Assembly (NCBI GenBank): GCA_035698665.1
Contig: DASSBN010000019.1
Coordinates: forward strand, 1 to 28,146
Direction: 5' to 3'
Source of the DNA: DATEOR01 sp035698665
GTDB taxonomy: Bacteria; Actinomycetota; Thermoleophilia; Gaiellales; Gaiellaceae
Length of the DNA: 28,146 bases
Shown one piece after another: positions 22,654 to 28,146 of the stretch. Both the position numbers and the translations under genes were made by a program. The notes beneath the pieces were generated by a model that was not told where the DNA came from, ran no database searches, and saw nothing but the letters and a program-made list of their open reading frames with translations. Every line of letters begins with the position of its first letter. The first letter of the stretch is position 1.

Positions 22654-22659
22654 TAGAGT
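22654..22659 (+). promoter_or_regulatory. -10 box of mug (leaderless start)
   Basis: TAGAGT lies exactly 6 nt before GTG 22666. It is the same hexamer and spacing as before the ybdK-like gene. It overlaps on the other strand the candidate mmsA -10 box. Confidence 0.5.
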
Positions 22660-22660
22660 A
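22655..22660 (-). promoter_or_regulatory. Candidate -10 box of mmsA
   Basis: TACTCT on the minus strand, 26 nt before the mmsA ATG, leaving room for the Shine-Dalgarno leader. It overlaps the plus-strand box of mug by five positions. Confidence 0.35.
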
Positions 22661-22665
22661 ACGGC

Positions 22666-23178
22666 GTGGCGGAGTCGGCGGTCCCGGACGTCCTGGCGCC
22701 CGGGCTGCGCGTCGTCTTCTCGGGGATCAACCCCGGCTTTCGCTCCGCCGCGGCGGCGGCCCACTTCGCGAACCCCCGCAACGACTTCTGGCGGCTCCTC
22801 GCAGACGCGGACCTGACGCCGCGCCTGCTCGTTCCGGAAGAGCAGTGGAAGATGCTCGACCTCGGCTACGGGCTCACGAACGCCGCCTACCGGACGACGA
22901 AGGGAAGCGGCGATCTACGCCGCCGCGATTTCGCCGGTTCGCTCGAGCGCTTCGAGCGGCTGGCCGCCCAGCTGCGGCCCGAGATCATCGCCTTCGTCGG
23001 CAAAGGGGCATACGAGGGCGTCTTCCGTGAGCGGCCCGACCACGGCCTGCAGGCGCGCCGTTTCGACGGCACGCGCCTCTTCGTCCTTCCGTCGACGTCC
23101 CCGGCGAACGCGGCGGTCCCGTACGAGGAGCGGCTCCGGTGGTTTCGCGCGCTCCGCGCCGAGCTCTCCGCCTACTAG
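22666..23178 (+). CDS. mug: Mug-type G/T(U) mismatch-specific DNA glycosylase
   Basis: A 170-aa DNA repair enzyme of the uracil-DNA glycosylase superfamily that removes uracil or thymine mispaired with guanine, suited to a GC-rich genome. The catalytic motif is FSGINPGFRSA, with Asn22 in place of the Asp used by family-1 UDG, as in E. coli Mug. NPRNDFWRLL follows as in Mug. The DNA-intercalating motif near the C-terminus is LPSTSPANA (141-149). The length matches the family. It starts at GTG 22666 with a -10 box 6 nt upstream and is divergent from mmsA. Confidence 0.94.
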   Translation: MAESAVPDVLAPGLRVVFSGINPGFRSAAAAAHFANPRNDFWRLLADADLTPRLLVPEEQWKMLDLGYGLTNAAYRTTKGSGDLRRRDFAGSLERFERLAAQLRPEIIAFVGKGAYEGVFRERPDHGLQARRFDGTRLFVLPSTSPANAAVPYEERLRWFRALRAELSAY

Positions 23179-23185
23179 GAACACG

Positions 23186-23198
23186 CGCCGTCACGGCG
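23186..23198. other. Short palindrome between mug and the S55 gene
   Basis: CGCCGT and ACGGCG face each other around a single C, 8 nt after the mug stop. It could be a weak hairpin or an operator ahead of the S55-like gene; no T-run follows. Confidence 0.35.
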
Positions 23199-23240
23199 TA
23201 TTTGGATGCTCGTCCCGTTCCCGCCGCAGAGAGGGTTGCC

Positions 23241-25043
23241 ATGAACCGCCTGAGAATGTTCGGAGCACTCGTCGTCGCCGCAGCGACGGCCGGGCTCGTC
23301 TGGACCGGAGCGGCGGTCGCAGCCCCCGGCCCGTGTGCAGACGCCCTGCCGCTCTCGTCCGTGTCCAAAGGGGACCTCGGAGAGGGGTGGACCGTCGTCT
23401 CCGGCACGGATCCACAGTCTTTCGACGCCGAGGTGCTCGGCGTCATGCCCGACCTGATCGCCCCCGGACGGGACGTGATCATCGTCGAGATCTCGGGCCC
23501 GACGGTGGATGCGGGCGGCGGTGTCTGGGCGGGGATGTCGGGCTCACCGGTCTACATCGACGAGGGCAGCGGCCCGAAGCTCGCCGGCGCGCTCGCGTAC
23601 GGATTCTCCTTCGGCGCGACGAACATCGCCGGGCTCACCCCCGCATTCGACATGCTGCACGTGAACGACCTGGACGTCTCGCCGCGCATCCCCGCGCGGC
23701 TCGAGCTTCCGCGCTCGATGGTCCGCAGGGTCGCGGACAAGATCGGCGCCGCACTTCCGACTGTCGGCGGCAGTCTCATCCGCCTCAAGGTTCCGGTCAG
23801 CATCTCGGGCGTCGCAACCGAGCGCTACCGGCAGATGAAGAAGCTGCCGTTCTTCAAGAAGTACAAGACGTCGATGAAGCTCACACCCGGCGCCTCGTCC
23901 TCGGGGAGCCTTTCCGGAGTCGTCGACGACCTCGTCCCCGGCGGGAACTTCGCCGCTGCGCTCTCCTACGGCAGCCTCACGTCAGCCGGGGTCGGCACGA
24001 CGACGTACGTGTGCGACGGGCAGGCGCTCGCTTTCGGCCACCCCATGCTCTTCACGGGGAAGACGAAGCTCGGCGCGGGCTCGGCCGACGCGATCGCGAT
24101 CGTTCCGGACCCGCTCGGGCCGTACAAGCTCGCCAACGTCTCGAGCCCGGTCGGAACGCTCGACCAGGACCGGCTCGCGGGCATCCGCGCGGTGGACGGC
24201 CAGCCTCCGTCGATCCCGGTCAAGACCGTGGTCACGTCGCTCGACACCGAGAACACGGACTTCTTCGAGACCGACGTCGTGCTCGAGGAGGCGTATCCGG
24301 ACTTCGCGTTCTCGCACATCTTCTCGGGCATCGACTCCATCTTCGACCAGGTCGGCGCCGGCTCGGCCTCCTACACGTGGACGATCGAGGGCAAGCACGA
24401 GGACGGGACTCCCTGGGAGCTCCACAAGACGAACATGTACGCGTCGGAGTTCGACCTCTCGTTCGAGTCGGCCTTCGAGATCTACGGTGAGCTCCTCGCG
24501 ATCGCGAACTACCCGAAGGAGAAGATCGAGATCACGAACACCGAGGCGACGATCAACGTGGAGGAGACCGTTCGCGACTACCACATCGAGAAGCTCCTCT
24601 CGTGCCACCGCACCTGCGAGAAGGTCAGGTCGGTCAGGGCCTTCCCGGGCGACACCCTGCGGTTCCGGGCGATTCTCGAGCCCTCCGACGGCTCGGCGAA
24701 TCAGAAGGTGAACTTCAAGTTCAAGATCCCGAACCACGCGAGGAACGGCGCAACGGTGACGGTCGGCGGAGGCTCGGGCTGTAACCCCTTCTTCGGCGGC
24801 TGCGGGCCGACCCCGGACACGTTCGACAAGCTCCTCGCGAGCTTCGACGGCCAGCCGAACAACGTGCTCGTCGCCCAGCTTCTCACGGGCAGAAGGGGGA
24901 CCGTCAGCGCCCACCAAAACACGTTGTTCGACCAGGCGATCACCGGCTTCGGCCGGATCGCGATCGTCTTCCCGGGTCAGTGCTGCCCGCCGCCCGCCAA
25001 CGGCGGCGGGGACGAGGGCTTCTTCTTCTTCAAGAAGTCGTAG
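23241..25043 (+). CDS. Secreted SpoIVB-type (S55-like) serine peptidase domain protein
   Basis: A 600-aa exported protein. Residues 1-28 form a signal peptide ending AAVAA. The S55-like signature GVWAGMSGSPVYID (about 95-108) has Ser102 as candidate nucleophile, with GALAYGFSFG after it. A second motif, LAFGHPM (263-269), has His267 as candidate base. In SpoIVB the His motif precedes the Ser motif, so the order here is reversed. From about 290 the protein is beta-rich and acidic, with ENTDFFETDVVLEEAYPDFA and a C-terminal half of probable beta domains (EEIT-like strands, RFRAILEPSDGSANQKVNFK). Cysteines at the end (CNPFFGGC, GQCCPPP) suggest disulfides outside the cell. GAGAGGG lies 6 nt before the ATG. 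Target unknown. Confidence 0.8.
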   Translation: MNRLRMFGALVVAAATAGLVWTGAAVAAPGPCADALPLSSVSKGDLGEGWTVVSGTDPQSFDAEVLGVMPDLIAPGRDVIIVEISGPTVDAGGGVWAGMSGSPVYIDEGSGPKLAGALAYGFSFGATNIAGLTPAFDMLHVNDLDVSPRIPARLELPRSMVRRVADKIGAALPTVGGSLIRLKVPVSISGVATERYRQMKKLPFFKKYKTSMKLTPGASSSGSLSGVVDDLVPGGNFAAALSYGSLTSAGVGTTTYVCDGQALAFGHPMLFTGKTKLGAGSADAIAIVPDPLGPYKLANVSSPVGTLDQDRLAGIRAVDGQPPSIPVKTVVTSLDTENTDFFETDVVLEEAYPDFAFSHIFSGIDSIFDQVGAGSASYTWTIEGKHEDGTPWELHKTNMYASEFDLSFESAFEIYGELLAIANYPKEKIEITNTEATINVEETVRDYHIEKLLSCHRTCEKVRSVRAFPGDTLRFRAILEPSDGSANQKVNFKFKIPNHARNGATVTVGGGSGCNPFFGGCGPTPDTFDKLLASFDGQPNNVLVAQLLTGRRGTVSAHQNTLFDQAITGFGRIAIVFPGQCCPPPANGGGDEGFFFFKKS

Positions 25044-25054
25044 CGAGAAATCTG

Positions 25055-25083
25055 CCGCTGGCGGGGCTCAACCCCGCCAGCGG
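25055..25083. terminator. Bidirectional terminator hairpin between the S55 gene and nadE
   Basis: A perfect 12-bp stem, CCGCTGGCGGGG and its complement, encloses a 5-nt loop. It is 11 nt after the S55-like stop, and its right arm overlaps the last codons of nadE on the other strand. No long T-run follows on either side, so it is a hairpin likely to stop both convergent transcripts rather than a canonical intrinsic terminator. Confidence 0.65.
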
Positions 25084-26780
25084 TTGGTTATCGGGATCCG
25101 CCTGTCGCGGCCGAAGGCTTTCGGCCGGAGCTTCACCCCGGGCGGCGCCTGGCGGCGCTTGTACTCGGCGCGGTCGATCAGCGCGACCGCGCGCTCGACC
25201 ACACCCGGGTCGAAGCCGTCCGAGGCCAGCTCCTCGCGGGACGAGTCGAGCTCGACGTAGGCCTCGAGCACACGGTCGAGCTCCTCGTAGGGCGGAAGGG
25301 AGTCCTCGTCGCGCTGGTCGGGGCGGAGCTCGGCGCTCGGCGCGCGCTCGATCACGCTCTCGGGGATGACCTCGCGGCCGGCCCGCTCGTTCAAGTGCCT
25401 CGCGAGCCGGAAGACGTCTGTCTTGTAAACGTCCTTGAGCAGCGCGAAGCCTCCGGCCATGTCTCCATAAAGGGTGGCGTAGCCGACCGAGAGCTCGCTC
25501 TTGTTCCCGGTCGCGAGCGCGAGCCAGCCGAACTTGTTGGAGAGCGCCATGACGAGGAGCCCACGCACACGCGCCTGGATGTTCTCTTCGGCCACGCCCG
25601 CTTCCATGCCCTCGAAGACGGGGGCGAGCGCCGAGTTCACGGACGCGACGATGGGCTCGATCGGAAGCTCCAGGTAATCGGCGCCGATGCTCTCGGCGAC
25701 GCGTCTTGCGTCGCTCTTGGTCTCCTCCGAGCTGTAGCGGGAGGGCATCGAGACGCAATGCACCCGATCGGGCCCGAGCGTCTCGGCGGCGAGTGCGGCG
25801 GTGAGGGCCGAGTCGATCCCGCCGGAGATCCCGAGCACGACGTCGTGGAAGCCGTTCTTCGCGACGTAGTCCCCGAGGCCGAGCTCGAGGGCGCGCCGCA
25901 TCTGCTCGAGCTCGTCCAGCGTCGGAGCGAGCTCGGGCTGGACCGTGTCGCTCGGAGCTCGCTCGGGAATCTCGACCACCGGAGGGTTCGGCAGCTCGCG
26001 GCGCGCGCGCGCGAGCGCGCGCCGGCGCGCATCGCGAAGCCGGCGGCTGACCGCGGTCGCCGCATCGACATCGACAACGAGGAGCGCCTCTTCGAAGGCC
26101 GGCCCGCGGGCCACGATCTGGCCCTCCTCGTCGAGGACAAGGCTGTGCCCGTCGAAGATGAGCTCGTCCTGAGCCCCGACGGCGTTCACGAACGCGATCC
26201 AACACGAGTTGTCGCGCGCGCGGGTGGCGAGCATGTCCTCGCGCTCCGCGCCCTTCCCGAGGTGGAAGGGGGAGGCCGAGATGTTCGCGACCACGTGGGC
26301 GCCGGCGAGCGCGAGGTCGGTGGCCGGCGGGCCCGGCTGCCAGATGTCCTCGCAGACAGTCGGCCCGATCAGGGTCTCGCCGCAGCGCAGGAGAACGAGC
26401 TCCCGCCCCGACTGGAAGTAGCGGTCCTCGTCGAAGACGCCGTAGTTCGGCAGGAACTGCTTGTGGTAGATCGCCTTCACCTCGCCGTCGACGCAGACGG
26501 CGCAGGCGTTGAAGAGGTCGCGGTCGAGATGAGGAGCGCCCACGAGCGCGGCGATGCCCTTGGTCTCGGCTGCGATCGCTTCGAGCCCTTCCTGGGCCGC
26601 GCGCAGAAAGCCGGGCCTGAGCAGCAGGTCCTCGGGTGGGTAGCCGGTGACGGCGAGCTCCGGGAAGAGGACGAGCTCGGCGCCCGCCTCGCGGGCCTCG
26701 CGGAGCCGCTCGACGATGCGCGCGCAGTTGCCTTCGAGGTCGCCGACGACGGTGTTCATCTGCGCCAGCGCAAGTCTCAC
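25068..26780 (-). CDS. nadE: Glutamine-dependent NAD+ synthetase
   Basis: A 570-aa two-domain enzyme that makes NAD from nicotinate adenine dinucleotide, ATP and glutamine. The N-terminal nitrilase-type glutaminase has Glu41 (LFPELAVTGYPPEDL), Lys107 (IYHKQFLPNYGVFDE) and Cys143 (PTVCEDIW). The C-terminal synthetase (about 280-560) has the PP-loop SGGIDSAL at 318-325 and PSRYSSEETKSDAR, LATGNKSELSVGYATLYGD and DVYKTDVFRLARHLN, all standard. GTG 26780 has TAGAAT 7 nt upstream. The last codons overlap the terminator hairpin. Length and layout match the standard actinobacterial NadE. Confidence 0.97.
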   Translation of the reverse strand: MRLALAQMNTVVGDLEGNCARIVERLREAREAGAELVLFPELAVTGYPPEDLLLRPGFLRAAQEGLEAIAAETKGIAALVGAPHLDRDLFNACAVCVDGEVKAIYHKQFLPNYGVFDEDRYFQSGRELVLLRCGETLIGPTVCEDIWQPGPPATDLALAGAHVVANISASPFHLGKGAEREDMLATRARDNSCWIAFVNAVGAQDELIFDGHSLVLDEEGQIVARGPAFEEALLVVDVDAATAVSRRLRDARRRALARARRELPNPPVVEIPERAPSDTVQPELAPTLDELEQMRRALELGLGDYVAKNGFHDVVLGISGGIDSALTAALAAETLGPDRVHCVSMPSRYSSEETKSDARRVAESIGADYLELPIEPIVASVNSALAPVFEGMEAGVAEENIQARVRGLLVMALSNKFGWLALATGNKSELSVGYATLYGDMAGGFALLKDVYKTDVFRLARHLNERAGREVIPESVIERAPSAELRPDQRDEDSLPPYEELDRVLEAYVELDSSREELASDGFDPGVVERAVALIDRAEYKRRQAPPGVKLRPKAFGRDRRIPITNRWRG

Positions 26781-26787
26781 GCTCTGA

Positions 26788-26793
26788 ATTCTA
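26788..26793 (-). promoter_or_regulatory. -10 box of nadE (leaderless start)
   Basis: TAGAAT on the minus strand, 7 nt before GTG 26780. It lies in the 38-nt space between nadE and the small membrane gene, so nadE can be transcribed on its own. Confidence 0.5.
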
Positions 26794-26818
26794 GCGGTTT
26801 GTGTCTAAGAGACGAAAA

Positions 26819-27028
26819 CTAGTCGCGCCGGTTGCCGAGAAACTTCTTGAGGCCGAGGAAAGGAAGGATCCACGTCGCCAGGATCGCTGCCAGCCAGACG
26901 ATGAACGTCGCCGCTATCAACGTCACGATCCCGTCGATCTCGAGGCCGGCAAGGATGAGCGCCGCAACGAGGAGCCCGATCCCTGTGGCAATGATCGCCA
27001 CCGCGGTTCGGAAGAGGAAGCGGATCAC
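26819..27028 (-). CDS. Small membrane protein, 69 aa
   Basis: I do not recognise the family. It has two strongly hydrophobic segments, FLFRTAVAIIATGIGLLVAA (about residues 4-28) and IVTLIAATFIVWLAAILATW (about 33-55), with a short GLEIDG turn between them and a basic C-terminus (KKFLGNRRD), so it is a two-span inner-membrane protein. It may be distantly like holin-type small proteins, but this is not supported by a motif. GTG 27028 overlaps the stop of the aminotransferase gene as GTGA, so the two are cotranscribed. Confidence 0.75.
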   Translation of the reverse strand: MIRFLFRTAVAIIATGIGLLVAALILAGLEIDGIVTLIAATFIVWLAAILATWILPFLGLKKFLGNRRD

Positions 27029-28080
27029 GGCTCGGAGCGTACTGCGGCCGCAGGCCGGAGCGCCTCGAGCGCGAGGGCGACGTCCTCTTCGTCGTTGTAG
27101 AGGTGGAAGGCGAAGCGGATCGATCCCGAGCGGGCCGAGCACGCGACGCCGGCCCGTTTCAGCCGCTCAACAGCGTCGTCTGCGTTCTCGACCTGGACGC
27201 GCACGATCGGCGATTGCGGCTCGGCGAGGCCGAGCTCGGCGGCGAACGAGCGCGCGAGGCCCAGGTTGTGCTCGCCGATGGCCTCCGGTCCGAGCCCGGC
27301 GATCAGCTCGAGGCTGGCCCGGGCGCCGCTCGTGGAGAACCACGGGAGGGAGACGTCGAGCCGATGCGCGTCGGGCGCGAGCTCCGGCGCGCCGTAGTAG
27401 TCCTCGAAGGGGTCGGAGCGCGACTTCCAGCCGGCGAGCCAGGGCGTGATCTCGTCCAGCCGGTCGGGTCGCACGTAGAAGAACGCGAGCCCTCGCGGGG
27501 AGAGCAGCCACTTGTAGGAGTGCGCGACGAGGTAGTCGACGCCGTCGAGGTCGACGGCGGTTCCGCCGACCGCCTGCGTGCCGTCGAGGAAGAGCCGGGC
27601 TCCGGAGGCCTTGAGGGCCTCGAGGTCGGGCATGCGCCCGTCCGCGGACTGGACGAGGCTGACCGCGACGAGCGCCGTCCGGTCGTCGATCCCCGCGGCG
27701 AGCCGCTCGAGCGGCAGCCTGCGGAGCTCGATGCCTCGCTCGGCCAGCGACTGCCAGGGGAAGAGCACGGAGTCGAAGTCGCGCTCGTAGAGGACGACGT
27801 TCGCCCCCTCCTCCGCAGGGAGACTTGCGGCGACGATTCCGGCGGCGACCGAGGCGGCCGCCACGAAGGCGATGTCGCGCGGCGCGGCGCCCACGATCCG
27901 GGCGAAGAGCTCGCGGCACCTCTCTCCGTCCGCTTCCCAGTCGATCCACGAGCCCCGGTCGCGCCAGCCCGCGAGCGCCTCTTCGATCGCTGCGAGGGCG
28001 GAGCGCGGCGGCAGACCGTACGTCGCCGTGTCCAGATAGCCGCGAGTCGGCGAGCCTTCATACTCAGACGGCGCGAGCAA
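27025..28080 (-). CDS. Class V aminotransferase-like PLP enzyme
   Basis: A 351-aa PLP enzyme of the class V family when started at TTG 28080. The PLP lysine is Lys190 in VAHSYKWLLSPRG, the cofactor Asp166 is in LFLDGTQAVGG, and the start GYLDTATYGLPPRS is typical of the family. It is shorter and different in sequence from the aminotransferase at 18642. No ATG lies in frame near the N-terminus; GTG 28122 is a longer alternative and overlaps the upstream gene by 59 nt, TTG by 17 nt. An ATG at 28061 belongs to another frame. Substrate unknown; a cysteine desulfurase or kynureninase-like role is possible. Confidence 0.85.
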   Translation of the reverse strand: MLAPSEYEGSPTRGYLDTATYGLPPRSALAAIEEALAGWRDRGSWIDWEADGERCRELFARIVGAAPRDIAFVAAASVAAGIVAASLPAEEGANVVLYERDFDSVLFPWQSLAERGIELRRLPLERLAAGIDDRTALVAVSLVQSADGRMPDLEALKASGARLFLDGTQAVGGTAVDLDGVDYLVAHSYKWLLSPRGLAFFYVRPDRLDEITPWLAGWKSRSDPFEDYYGAPELAPDAHRLDVSLPWFSTSGARASLELIAGLGPEAIGEHNLGLARSFAAELGLAEPQSPIVRVQVENADDAVERLKRAGVACSARSGSIRFAFHLYNDEEDVALALEALRPAAAVRSEP

Positions 28081-28146
28081 TGTCCTCGAGTGCCTCCGGG
28101 TTCTCGACCGAGGAAAGATCACCCGGATCTTTCCCCAACGCCTTGG
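28064..28146 (-). CDS. C-terminal end of an unidentified gene (runs off the right edge)
   Basis: Only the last 27 codons are visible. They read KALGKDPGDLSSVENPEALE and then DIARAV before a TGA at 28066-28064, in a frame that stays open to the edge and overlaps the start of the aminotransferase gene. The family cannot be named from so short a piece. Confidence 0.6.
   Translation of the reverse strand, partial: KALGKDPGDLSSVENPEALEDIARAV

Noticed and set aside
26001..26030. GC dinucleotide run inside nadE as a repeat or Z-DNA element.
   Set aside because: It encodes an Arg/Ala-rich linker between the two NadE domains and follows the codon use of the region.
1..28146. tRNA, rRNA or riboswitch genes.
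   Set aside because: No cloverleaf, rRNA motif or conserved riboswitch leader was recognised by eye; the spacers are mostly under 150 nt.

Overview
The window is GC-rich, gene-dense bacterial chromosome with no phage, plasmid, transposase, CRISPR or RNA gene that I can see. The gene content points to a deep-branching actinobacterium, perhaps of the Thermoleophilia/Gaiellales kind. The evidence is a SigR/RsrA-type redox sigma pair with a SigR-type promoter, a LytR C-terminal-domain protein, many GTG starts and mostly actinobacterial-looking proteins. This placement is an inference; no marker gene is present to prove it.

Layout. 1-1447: the start of a YtcJ-like amidohydrolase (-) back to back with an M20 metallopeptidase (+). 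1444-8104 (-): a six-gene operon with an S66 L,D-carboxypeptidase first, then a lipoprotein, two permeases and two ATPases of a Dpp/Opp peptide importer. 8183-11604 (+): an HtrA protease with a strong terminator, a YbdK-type carboxylate-amine ligase, a CopZ-like metal-binding protein, and an ECF sigma factor with its zinc anti-sigma. 11601-14484 (-): an amidohydrolase, a MobA-like nucleotidyltransferase, an unknown membrane-anchored protein and a HTH-TM-LytR_C protein. 14521-15621 (+): an M24 aminopeptidase. It is convergent, across a pair of REP-like palindromes, with a thioesterase/M16 peptidase pair (15770-17463, -). 17491-18357 (+): a double-SIS protein. 18358-22628 (-): a five-gene operon of MmsA aldehyde dehydrogenase, OsmC, NAD-epimerase, class V aminotransferase and an unknown 94-aa protein. 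22666-25043 (+): a Mug glycosylase and a secreted S55-like protein. 25068-28146 (-): NAD synthetase, a small membrane protein, a class V aminotransferase and the tail of another gene.

Two architectural rules recur. Genes inside operons are joined by overlapping stop/start codons (ATGA, GTGA, TGATG or TAGTG) at thirteen junctions. Ten transcription-unit-leading genes have a TANNNT -10 box only 6 to 9 nt before the start codon and no Shine-Dalgarno, the signature of leaderless transcripts. By contrast mmsA and the S55 gene have clear purine-rich ribosome sites.

The nearest things to a distinctive system are the peptide-import operon led by an L,D-carboxypeptidase, which suggests cell-wall peptide salvage, the five-gene mmsA-osmC operon of unknown substrate, and the SigR-like autoregulated redox switch. 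Most individual genes belong to known families. I do not see a clearly unprecedented system.
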